A DNA stretch of 64,000 nt from Cichorium intybus (taxonomy: Eukaryota; Streptophyta; Magnoliopsida; Asterales; Asteraceae): the NCBI GenBank assembly GCA_023525715.1, contig CM042012.1, forward strand, positions 42,575,528-42,639,527, given 5' to 3'. The notes below the pieces were generated by a model. The model was not told where the DNA came from, did no database searches, and saw only the letters and a list, made by a program, of their open reading frames with translations. Positions 9,112 to 20,100 of this stretch are shown piece by piece. Made by a program: the position numbers and the translations under genes. Numbering within the stretch: position 1 is the first letter of the stretch; each line of letters starts with the position of its first letter.

Positions 9112-10650
9112 TGTAACACCCGGTTCCTCAAATTTATGATATACCAATTTCTTTAGTAAAACATAATATCATTAGAGGTATAATCCCAAAAAGAGTAACA
9201 AGTATACACAAGGTTGTCATCAAAAGCTTAGTTCAAGTCTTAAACTATTACATCAACTGTTTACAACTATTTAACAAACCGGGTTTACTTCATATTTTAA
9301 AACAAAAAAAGTAAATCTATGTCAAAGTCCAAGTCCAAGTCTAACTATCCTTCCACGTTCCGCTTTCCGCGGTCACCACTACCAGAACCTAATACAAACA
9401 ACAATAACAAACGATATATGAGCTATGAAAGCTTAGTGAGTAAATTAAGGTTAGTTGGAATGCATCATTCACCATCTCATTTGATTTTATCTCAATGGAC
9501 TATCTCAGTCCATAGTGTGTCTCACACACTATTCCTCTTTCTTCCATATACTCAAAATTTAGTTATAATCAACCAAATTAAACATAGCTTACTTCTTAAT
9601 TGTAAATAATATCACTATAAAACATAATCATCTAATAATTAACTACTCACCTGAAGTTGAGTCGATATGTGGAACTCCCGAACCTCGTGTGTGTTCCTGT
9701 CTAGCTTTAGCTGTAACACAATGACTCAAACTCAATATTCAATTTCAAGAAAAATCTCAATCATGCTCAATATTCATATCAATCAAGGAATTGGAATCAT
9801 AATAGAGGGTTACAATCAAAAGATAGAAATACTATCCTAATTGTAACTTCCAATTTCACAAATTTAACTCATATAACCCTAAAAACGCAATACAAGTGTT
9901 TTACTAACTTGGGTCTCGAATTAGAACTCCATCACACACATTAATCCAAGTAAACTCACTCTAATTCATACTAGTAGCAGGTGATTCATCAAAACCACTT
10001 GGAACTATCTCAAAACAAGAAATCTAACCGTCAAAACGAAGTAAAAATCAAGAAGAAAAACCTTTCAAGCTCAAGGAACTAATCTCTAGCTTCAATTCGT
10101 GATCAATAAGCCTTAATCTCGACTTAGAAGGGTTAGAATCGCTTTTCTAGGGTTTTGGGAATGTTTTGATTGAAGTAGAAATAACCCAAAATGAAAAGAA
10201 ATCGTGTTTTAAAACAGATCTGTGCCGATTACACGAACCGTGTAAAAGTTACACGGCCCGTGTAACTCACGGTATGAATTTAGAGTTTGGTCTGCAGAAC
10301 TACACGACCCGTGTCAATATTACACGACCCGTGCTGCACATTTTACACGACCCGTGTCAATATTACACGACCCGTGCTGCACATTATAGTTTTTATCTAC
10401 AGGTTTACACGACCCGTGTCAAAATGACACGACCCGTGTAATTCACGGTATTCTCAAAACATTCTCATGGAACTCCTACACGACCCGTGTGACTTCTAGA
10501 CGACCCGTGTAATCTCTTTTTAGCATTTATCAACTTCAAACTTCTACCAAATGGGATTTTTAACTACCAAACTCATGCTATAATCTAACTAATCATTAAT
10601 TGCACCAAGATTTACTCAAAATCTATAAATTTTAATAATACGGTATTACA
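9112..10650 (-). repeat. Family A LTR 2, shared by copies 1 and 2
   Basis: This 1539-bp LTR serves as 5' LTR of copy 1 and 3' LTR of copy 2. It carries private changes such as TTTATGATA near the start, an A-run replacing AACAAC, and damaged first and last palindromes in its U3 array (ACACGAACCGTGT near 10230, AGACGACCCGTGT near 10500). Confidence 0.92.
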
Positions 10651-10690
10651 AGTACTTACCCCCTTCAAAAGATTCCGTCCTCGGAATCTC

Positions 10691-13600
10691 CTAAAATAAA
10701 AAGGGATATTTTGTTCGCATCTCTTCTTCAGCTTCCCAAGTGACATCTGATCCTCTATGATGTCGCCATTGCACTTTCACCAATCCCACTTCTTTGTTTC
10801 GTAATTTCTTAACTTTCTTTTCTAGAATTTGCTCTGGCATCTCTTGATATCTTAATTTCTCATCTAGTTGAACTTCAGCTAAAGGTACTCGGGTGGATTT
10901 ATCATGTAATGTTTTTCTAAGATGTGATACATGGAACACATTATGGATACCCCGTAGTTCATCTGGAAGTTCAAGTTTATACGCGACTGCTCCAACTCTC
11001 TCTAAGATTTGGAAAGGTCCGATAAAGCGTGGGCTCAATTTACCTCTCTTGCGAAATCGAATTATTCCTTTCCATGGGGACACTTTTAACATTACCATGT
11101 CTCCAACATTAAATTCTAACAGCTTTCTTCTTCTATCTGCATATTGCTTTTGGCGGTTTTGGGCTACCCGCATATGCTCACGAATGCTTTGTATCTTCTC
11201 TTCAGTTTCAGCTACAATTTCCGGTCCCGCCAATGGTTTCTCTCCCATTTCTGTCCAGCAAGTTGGTGTTCGGCACGGTGCACCATATAAAGCTTCAAAA
11301 GGTGCCATCTGTATACTGGAGTGATAAGTGTTGTTATAGGCAAACTCTACCAAAGGCAGATGATCTTCCCAACTGCCTCCAAAATCAATGATGCAGGCTC
11401 GTAGCATATCTTCAAGTGTTTGTATCGTTCTTTCCGACTGTCCATCCGTCTGGGGATGATACGCAGTACTCAATAAAGCTTTTGTACCAAAATGCTTTTG
11501 GAAACTCTGCCAGAAATGTGAATTGAATCGATTATCTCTATCAGAAATTATTGAAGTTGGCACTCCATGTCGTTTCACAATTTCTCTCGTATATATCTCA
11601 GCTAGCTTTGATACTTGATAATCTTCTCGGATTGGAATAAAATGAGCAGACTTTGTCAATCTATCAACAATCACCCAAATTGAATCATATCCTCGAGGAG
11701 TCCGAGGCAACTTGGTGATGAAATCCATGGTGATCTCATCCCATTTCTTCTTTGGTACTGGCAATGGCTGCACTGCTCCATAAGGTTTTTGATGATTAGC
11801 TTTTACCTGAAGACATGTCAAACAGTTCTCTACAAATCGTCCCACATCACGCTTCATACCCGGCCACCAGTAGTATGGTTTTAAGGTATAATACATTCGT
11901 GTACTACCAGGATGAACCGAATACCTAGTACAGTGAGCATCCTCTAGCAATAACTGTCTCGCCTCGCCATGTCTCGGAACCCAAACTCGCCCTTGGAAAG
12001 TCTTGATTCCTTGTGCATTTTCTACAAGTTTCTCTATATAACCAATCATCCTTTCTTTCTTCAAGTCATTGGCTTCGACTTGACATCTTCGTATCAACTC
12101 TGGTAGTCGACTCACAATCCCCATTCGAGCCGATACAATTCGAATAGGCGACTCTTTACGGCTTAGTGCATCCGCCACCACATTGGCTTTACCAGGATGG
12201 TAAAGTATTTCACAATCATAATCTTTTAGTAGATCCATCCACCGTACTTGCCTCATGTTTAACTCTTTCTGATCAAACAGATATTTCAGGCTTTTATGAT
12301 CTGTATATATTTGAAATCGCACTCCATATAGATAATGTCGCCATATCTTTAACGCAAAGATTACCGCCGCCAACTCTAAATCATGTACTGGGTAAGCTTT
12401 TTCATGTGGTTTCAGTTGTCGAGAGGCATACGCTATCACTCGTCCTTTTTGCATCAACACGCATCCAAGACCACTAAAGGAGGCATCGCTGTAAAGAACA
12501 TAATCCTCCCCTCCTTGCGGTAAAGCTAACACTGGAGCCTTGCATAAGCTATCTCGTAGTTGTTCAAAGGCTGATTGTTGTGCCTCAGTCCAACTAAATT
12601 TCTCCGTTTTCTTGGTCAATTTGGTTAAGGGCATAGCTATACGAGAAAAGTTTTCTACAAATCGTCGATAATAGCCTGCTAACCCCAAGAAACTACGAAC
12701 TTCCATTGGACTCTTTGGCGGCTCCCAACTCATTACAGCTTCGATCTTTGCTGGATCTACCTTTATACCGTCTTCATTTATCACATGGCCAAGGAATTGT
12801 ATCTCCCGTAACCAGAACTCGCATTTTGAAAATTTTGCATATAATTTCTCGTCTCGAAGAAGATCTAGCATTTGTTGTAAATGAAATCTGTGCTCATCTC
12901 GACTCTTTGAATAAATCAGGATGTCGTCGATAAATACAATTACGAATTTATCAAGAAAAGGACGACAAACCCGATTCATCAAATCCATAAAAACAGCAGG
13001 AGCATTAGTCAAACCGAACGGCATGACTAAGAACTCGTAATGGCCATACCTCGTACGAAAAGCTGTCTTCGGAATATCAGCTTCTTGTACCCTCAATTGA
13101 TGATAGCCGGATCTCAAATCAATCTTTGAAAAATACGTGGCTCCATGCAGTTGATCAAATAAGTCATCGATCCTCGGCAACGGGTAACGATTCTTTATAG
13201 TGATCTTGTTGAGCTCCCGATAATCTATACACATTCTCATAGATCCATCTTTCTTTTTCACAAAGAGTATAGGCGCACCCCACGGAGACGAACTCGGACG
13301 TATAAATCCAAGTTCCAATAACTCTTGCAACTGTCTCTTTAATTCTTCCATCTCAGATGGTGCTAATCGATAAGGTGGTCGAGCTACCGGCTTCGCCCCC
13401 GGTATGACATCGATCACAAATTCAACTTGTCTACTTGGTGGTACGCCTGGAAGACTTTCGGGAAATACATCGGGATAATCACAAACCACTTCTACTTCTT
13501 CTATTTTGGAATGTTTTGACTCAGCACTAATCACATGTGCCATAATCAATTCACCCCCTCTTTCTATATATCTTCTAGCCATGGCAAGTGACACTATCGG

Positions 13601-15274
13601 TACTTTTCGGGAACGTCGTTCACCTTGTATCAACATTCGGGAACCACTCGGTGTCTTTATGGAAAGTGTTTTCTCATGACAATCCATTTGACCCCTATTA
13701 TCAGCCATCCAATCCATCCCGACTATTACATCAAACTCATGATTAGTGATCGGCTTCAGATCTATAGGGTACGCAATCCCATAGATTTCAAGCTGACACT
13801 GTTTATAATGACTCTTTACAAAAACACATCTACCATCTGCTACATCTACTATTATTTTCTCATATAATTCAACTAATGGATTGTCTAGTTTAGAAGCAAA
13901 AGGCTCTGATATAAAAGACACAGATGCACCTGAATCAAAAAGTACTCTTGCTTGAAAAGAGTTCAAGCTAAAGATACATGTGATAACATCGGTCCGATCT
14001 CTAGCCTCGTCAACAGTCAATTGAAAAGCTCGTGTTTTCACATGACCACCACCCCTATCTCTTCGATCATCTCGATCTCGACCTCCTCCTTGACCAGTCT
14101 TCTGAAAATCTCTTTGTGGCTCAGATTTCATCTTTGGGCAATTTGGACGAATATGCCCGCTCTCCCCACAATTGAAACAAACAGGGCGACTCTCGGTACA
14201 CTGGCGAGCCATATGTCCCGTCTTTCCACACTGGAAACAAACTGATGGAAGGTTTCGGGAATCACATTCTCCCATGTGTTTTCGTCTACACTTCTTACAC
14301 CATTTCTCTTCATTCTTCTTGGTTTCACCACGGACTTGAGAACCCGTGGTAATGGATCTCTGAGGAGTATCTACAGCTTTACCCTCCCACTTTCTCTTAA
14401 ATCCTCCAACTTCTCTTTCAGTTCTTTTCTCCTCCTCCTGTCTTTGCAACTCCCTTTCTCTCGATCTTGCCGCTTCAGCAACTTGTTGAAAGGTAGTATA
14501 TCTGGAACTCGGCAAAAACTCTCGGATCTGGGTTTTTAAACCCCACAAGTAACGATCCATCTTACACTCCTCGGTATCAACTTGATGTTGTGCAAATCTT
14601 GCCTTCTCGTTGAAATCCAGTGTGTATTGTTGCACTGTTCTCGACCCCTGTTGTAACTTCAAAAACTCTTCCTCTATTCCCTTCATAGCATTATTGGAAC
14701 AATAATATTCAGTGAACTTCAACTTGAATTGTTCCCAGCTCAGTGTATACGCCAAACTCTCTCCTATCTCCATACACAGATTCTCCCACCAGAACTGTGC
14801 ATCTTCTTTTAACAAGTTTGTTGCGAACTCTACTTTATCTGCCTCGTCGCATTTACTGGTACGAAACATCTTTTCAACATGTGTTAACCAATTCTTGGCT
14901 GCTATGGGATCATCTTTTCCATAGAAATCGTATGGCTTGCACTTCTGGAAAACATCATAAGTACACTTCCTTGTCTTCTCAGATATTTTAGCTCTGCCCG
15001 CTTCAGTATAGACCTCTTCACGATCCTCCCTGTGCTCAGGTTGAACCGGTGGTTGTCCCGAAGAACCTCCAGTTGCAGTCTCCGTCTGGGGCCTCAAATA
15101 AGTGGGTAGAAATTCTTTAAGTGCTTTGGATACCTCAACAGCAATCATAGCTTGCATATTACTCTGTGTCTCGGGAGGTCGCTCTCCCTCGGGTTGATGC
15201 TCTTTACCCGATTCTCGTGATCCCAATTTATCTCTTGATGGATCACCTCGCTCTTTTTCTTTTCCAGCACTCAT
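10691..15274 (-). CDS. gag-pol: Tekay-type Gag-Pol-chromodomain polyprotein, copy 2
   Basis: This intact 1527-aa polyprotein has the same domain order as copy 1: three zinc knuckles, DSGAS protease, FIDD reverse transcriptase, RNase H, HHCC-DDE integrase, GPF motif and chromodomain. It shares with copy 3 about a dozen residues that differ from copy 1 (for example LVKVQW in the chromodomain). It is unique in having MADN after the protease where the others have MDDN. All catalytic residues seen in copy 1 are kept. It is flanked by LTR 2 and LTR 3, with its own PPT (10651-10671) and PBS (15584-15596), so it could be expressed as a normal unit. Confidence 0.95.
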   Translation of the reverse strand: MSAGKEKERGDPSRDKLGSRESGKEHQPEGERPPETQSNMQAMIAVEVSKALKEFLPTYLRPQTETATGGSSGQPPVQPEHREDREEVYTEAGRAKISEKTRKCTYDVFQKCKPYDFYGKDDPIAAKNWLTHVEKMFRTSKCDEADKVEFATNLLKEDAQFWWENLCMEIGESLAYTLSWEQFKLKFTEYYCSNNAMKGIEEEFLKLQQGSRTVQQYTLDFNEKARFAQHQVDTEECKMDRYLWGLKTQIREFLPSSRYTTFQQVAEAARSRERELQRQEEEKRTEREVGGFKRKWEGKAVDTPQRSITTGSQVRGETKKNEEKWCKKCRRKHMGECDSRNLPSVCFQCGKTGHMARQCTESRPVCFNCGESGHIRPNCPKMKSEPQRDFQKTGQGGGRDRDDRRDRGGGHVKTRAFQLTVDEARDRTDVITCIFSLNSFQARVLFDSGASVSFISEPFASKLDNPLVELYEKIIVDVADGRCVFVKSHYKQCQLEIYGIAYPIDLKPITNHEFDVIVGMDWMADNRGQMDCHEKTLSIKTPSGSRMLIQGERRSRKVPIVSLAMARRYIERGGELIMAHVISAESKHSKIEEVEVVCDYPDVFPESLPGVPPSRQVEFVIDVIPGAKPVARPPYRLAPSEMEELKRQLQELLELGFIRPSSSPWGAPILFVKKKDGSMRMCIDYRELNKITIKNRYPLPRIDDLFDQLHGATYFSKIDLRSGYHQLRVQEADIPKTAFRTRYGHYEFLVMPFGLTNAPAVFMDLMNRVCRPFLDKFVIVFIDDILIYSKSRDEHRFHLQQMLDLLRDEKLYAKFSKCEFWLREIQFLGHVINEDGIKVDPAKIEAVMSWEPPKSPMEVRSFLGLAGYYRRFVENFSRIAMPLTKLTKKTEKFSWTEAQQSAFEQLRDSLCKAPVLALPQGGEDYVLYSDASFSGLGCVLMQKGRVIAYASRQLKPHEKAYPVHDLELAAVIFALKIWRHYLYGVRFQIYTDHKSLKYLFDQKELNMRQVRWMDLLKDYDCEILYHPGKANVVADALSRKESPIRIVSARMGIVSRLPELIRRCQVEANDLKKERMIGYIEKLVENAQGIKTFQGRVWVPRHGEARQLLLEDAHCTRYSVHPGSTRMYYTLKPYYWWPGMKRDVGRFVENCLTCLQVKANHQKPYGAVQPLPVPKKKWDEITMDFITKLPRTPRGYDSIWVIVDRLTKSAHFIPIREDYQVSKLAEIYTREIVKRHGVPTSIISDRDNRFNSHFWQSFQKHFGTKALLSTAYHPQTDGQSERTIQTLEDMLRACIIDFGGSWEDHLPLVEFAYNNTYHSSIQMAPFEALYGAPCRTPTCWTEMGEKPLAGPEIVAETEEKIQSIREHMRVAQNRQKQYADRRRKLLEFNVGDMVMLKVSPWKGIIRFRKRGKLSPRFIGPFQILERVGAVAYKLELPDELRGIHNVFHVSHLRKTLHDKSTRVPLAEVQLDEKLRYQEMPEQILEKKVKKLRNKEVGLVKVQWRHHRGSDVTWEAEEEMRTKYPFLF

Positions 15275-15599
15275 TTTAACTGAAAAAGAAAATTAACTCA
15301 TTTAGTATTCACCACCATAATACTCAATATGGTGTGTAATCAACTCAATTGTATATCACTATAATACTCAATATAGTGTATAATCAACTCAATTGTATAG
15401 CACTATAATACTCAATATAGTGTATAATCAACTCAATTGTATAGCACTATAATACTCAATATAGTGTATAATCAACTCAATTGTACTACACCGCGGAGGA
15501 TAGCTACTCTGGACTCTTTGGGACTTTTCAATCACATTGGTTTAAGTCTAAACCCATCTCAAGGTTTAATTCCCTTAAACCAAGGCTCTGATACCAACT
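15275..15599 (-). other. 5' leader of family A copy 2 with hairpin repeats and PBS
   Basis: The architecture matches the copy 1 leader: 44-bp hairpin units start at 15313, 15357, 15401 and 15445, and the tRNA-Met PBS is at 15584-15596. The covarying first unit (CACCATA/TATGGTG) is kept. Confidence 0.8.
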
Positions 15600-17138
15600 T
15601 GTAACACCCGGTTCCTCAAATTTAGGATATACCAATTTCTTTAGTAAAACATAATATCATTAGAGGTATAATCCCAAAAAGAGTAACAAGTATACACAAG
15701 GTTGTCATCAAAAGCTTAGTTCAAGTCTTAAACTATTACATCAACTGTTTACAACTATTTAACAAACCGGGTTTACTTCATATTTTAAAACAACAAAAGT
15801 AAATCTATGTCAAAGTCCAAGTCCAAGTCTAACTATCCTTCCACGTTCCGCTTTCCGCGGTCACCGCTACCAGAACCTAATACAAACAACAATAACAAAC
15901 GATATATGAGCTATGAAAGCTCAGTGAGTAAATTAAGGTTAGTTGGAATGCATCATTCACCATCTCATTTGATTTTATCTCAATGGACTATCTCAGTCCA
16001 TAGTGTGTCTCACACACTATTCCTCTTTCTTCCATATACTCAAAATTTAGTTATAATCAACCAAATTAAACATAGCTTACTTCTTAATTGTAAATAATAT
16101 CACTATAAAACATAATCATCTAATAATTAACTACTCACCTGAAGTTGAGTCGATATGTGGAACTCCCGAACCTCGTGTGTGTTCCTGTCTAGCTTTAGCT
16201 GTAACACAATGACTCAAACTCAATATTCAATTTCAAGAAAAATCTCAATCATGCTCAATATTCATATCAATCAAGGAATTGGAATCATAATAGAGGGTTA
16301 CAATCAAAAGATAGCAATACTATCCTAATTGTAACTTCCAATTTCACAAATTTAACTCATATAACCCTAAAAACGCAATACAAGTGTTTTACTAACTTGG
16401 GTCTCGAATTAGAACTCCATCACACACATTAATCCAAGTAAACTCACTCTAATTCATACTAGTAGCAGGTGATTCATCAAAACCACTTGGAACTATCTCA
16501 AAACAAGAAATCTAACCGTCAAAACGAAGTAAAAATCAAGAAGAATTACCTTTCAAGCTCAAGGAACTAATCTCTAGCTTCAATTCGTGATCAATAAGCC
16601 TTAATCTTGACTTAGAAGGGTTAGAATCGCTTTTCTAGGGTTTTGGGAGTGTTTTGATCGAAGTAGAAATAACCCAAAATGAAAAGAAATCGTGTTTTAA
16701 AACAGATCTGTGCCGATTACACGAACCGTGTAAAAGTTACACGGCCCGTGTAACTCACGGTATGAATTTAGAGTTTGGTCTGCAGAACTACACGACCCGT
16801 GTCAATATTACACGACCCGTGCTGCACATTTTACACGACCCGTGTCAATATTACACGACCCGTGCTGCACATTATAGTTTTTATCTACAGGTTTACACGA
16901 CCCGTGTCAAAATGACACGACCCGTGTAATTCACGGTATTCTCAAAACATTCTCATGGAACTCCTACACGACCCGTGTGACTTCTACACGACCCGTGTAA
17001 TCTCTTTTTAGCATTTATCAACTTCAAACTTCTACCAAATGGGATTTTTAACTACCAAACTCATGCTATAATCTAACTAATCATTAATTGCACCAAGATT
17101 TACTCAAAATCTATAAATTTTAATAATACGGTATTACA
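15600..17138 (-). repeat. Family A LTR 3, shared by copies 2 and 3
   Basis: This 1539-bp LTR matches LTR 4 at every diagnostic site I compared, such as ACATTAATCC, ACTAGTAGCAGGTG and CTTGACTTAG. LTRs 3 and 4 flank copy 3, so that copy looks the youngest in the array. Confidence 0.92.
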
Positions 17139-17178
17139 AGTACTTACCCCCTTCAAAAGATTCCGTCCTCGGAATCTC

Positions 17179-20100
17179 CTAAAATAAAAAGGGATATTTT
17201 GTTCGCATATCTTCTTCAGCTTCCCAAGTGACATCTGATCCTCTATGATGTCGCCATTGCACTTTCACCAATCCCACTTCTTTGTTTCGTAATTTCTTAA
17301 CTTTCTTTTCTAGAATTTGCTCTGGCATCTCTTGATATCTTAATTTCTCATCTAGTTGAACTTCAGCTAAAGGTACTCGGGTGGATTTATCATGTAATGT
17401 TTTTCTAAGATGTGATACATGGAACACATTATGGATACCCCGTAGTTCATCTGGAAGTTCAAGTTTATACGCGACTGCTCCAACTCTCTCTAAGATTTGG
17501 AAAGGTCCGATAAAGCGTGGGCTCAATTTACCTCTCTTGCGAAATCGAATTATTCCTTTCCATGGGGACACTTTTAACATTACCATGTCTCCAACATTAA
17601 ATTCTAACAGCTTTCTTCTTCTATCTGCATATTGCTTTTGGCGGTTTTGGGCTACCTGCATATGCTCACGAATGCTTTGTATCTTCTCTTCAGTTTCAGC
17701 TACAATTTCCGGTCCCGCCAATGGTTTCTCTCCCATTTCTGTCCAGCAAGTTGGTGTTCGGCACGGTGCACCATATAAAGCTTCAAAAGGTGCCATCTGT
17801 ATACTGGAGTGATAAGTGTTGTTATAGGCAAACTCTACCAAAGGCAGATGATCTTCCCAACTGCCTCCAAAATCAATGATGCAGGCTCGTAGCATATCTT
17901 CAAGTGTTTGTATCGTTCTTTCCGACTGTCCATCCGTCTGGGGATGATACGCAGTACTCAATAAAGCTTTTGTACCAAAATGCTTTTGGAAACTCTGCCA
18001 GAAATGTGAATTGAATCGATTATCTCTATCAGAAATTATTGAAGTTGGCACTCCATGTCGTTTCACAATTTCTCTCGTATATATCTCAGCTAGCTTTGAT
18101 ACTTGATAATCTTCTCGGATTGGAATAAAATGAGCAGACTTTGTCAATCTATCAACAATCACCCAAATTGAATCATATCCTCGAGGAGTCCGAGGCAACT
18201 TGGTGATGAAATCCATGGTGATCTCATCCCATTTCTTCTTTGGTACTGGCAATGGCTGCACTGCTCCATAAGGTTTTTGATGATTAGCTTTTACCTGAAG
18301 ACATGTCAAACAGTTCTCTACAAATCGTCCCACATCACGCTTCATACCCGGCCACCAGTAGTATGGTTTTAAGGTATAATACATTCGTGTACTACCAGGA
18401 TGAACCGAATACCTAGTACAGTGAGCATCCTCTAGCAATAACTGTCTCGCCTCGCCATGTCTCGGAACCCAAACTCGCCCTTGGAAAGTCTTGATTCCTT
18501 GTGCATTTTCTACAAGTTTCTCTATATAACCAATCATCCTTTCTTTCTTCAAGTCATTGGCTTCGACTTGACATCTTCGTATCAACTCTGGTAGTCGACT
18601 CACAATCCCCATTCGAGCCGATACAATTCGAATAGGCGACTCTTTACGGCTTAGTGCATCCGCCACCACATTGGCTTTACCAGGATGGTAAAGTATTTCA
18701 CAATCATAATCTTTTAGTAGATCCATCCACCGTACTTGCCTCATGTTTAACTCTTTCTGATCAAACAGATATTTCAGGCTTTTATGATCTGTATATATTT
18801 GAAATCGCACTCCATATAGATAATGTCGCCATATCTTTAACGCAAAGATTACCGCCGCCAACTCTAAATCATGTACTGGGTAAGCTTTTTCATGTGGTTT
18901 CAGTTGTCGAGAGGCATACGCTATCACTCGTCCTTTTTGCATCAACACGCATCCAAGACCACTAAAGGAGGCATCGCTGTAAAGAACATAATCCTCCCCT
19001 CCTTGCGGTAAAGCTAACACTGGAGCCTTGCATAAGCTATCTCGTAGTTGTTCAAAGGCTGATTGTTGTGCCTCAGTCCAACTAAATTTCTCCGTTTTCT
19101 TGGTCAATTTGGTTAAGGGCATAGCTATACGAGAAAAGTTTTCTACAAATCGTCGATAATAGCCTGCTAACCCCAAGAAACTACGAACTTCCATTGGACT
19201 CTTTGGCGGCTCCCAACTCATTACGGCTTCGATCTTTGCTGGATCTACCTTTATACCGTCTTCATTTATCACATGGCCAAGGAATTGTATCTCCCGTAAC
19301 CAGAACTCGCATTTTGAAAATTTTGCATATAATTTCTCGTCTCGAAGAAGATCTAGCATTTGTTGTAAATGAAATCTGTGCTCATCTCGACTCTTTGAAT
19401 AAATCAGGATGTCGTCGATAAATACAATTACGAATTTATCAAGAAAAGGACGACAAACCCGATTCATCAAATCCATAAAAACAGCAGGAGCATTAGTCAA
19501 ACCGAACGGCATGACTAAGAACTCGTAATGGCCATACCTCGTACGAAAAGCTGTCTTCGGAATATCAGCTTCTTGTACCCTCAATTGATGATAGCCGGAT
19601 CTCAAATCAATCTTTGAAAAATACGTGGCTCCATGCAGTTGATCAAATAAGTCATCGATCCTCGGCAACGGGTAACGATTCTTTATAGTGATCTTGTTGA
19701 GCTCCCGATAATCTATACACATTCTCATAGATCCATCTTTCTTTTTCACAAAGAGTATAGGCGCACCCCACGGAGACGAACTCGGACGTATAAATCCAAG
19801 TTCCAATAACTCTTGCAACTGTCTCTTTAATTCTTCCATCTCAGATGGTGCTAATCGATAAGGTGGTCGAGCTACCGGCTTCGCCCCCGGTATGACATCG
19901 ATCACAAATTCAACTTGTCTACTTGGTGGTACGCCTGGAAGACTTTCGGGAAATACATCGGGATAATCACAAACCACTTCTACTTCTTCTATTTTGGAAT
20001 GTTTTGACTCAGCACTAATCACATGTGCCATAATCAATTCACCCCCTCTTTCTATATATCTTCTAGCCATGGCAAGTGACACTATCGGTACTTTTCGGGA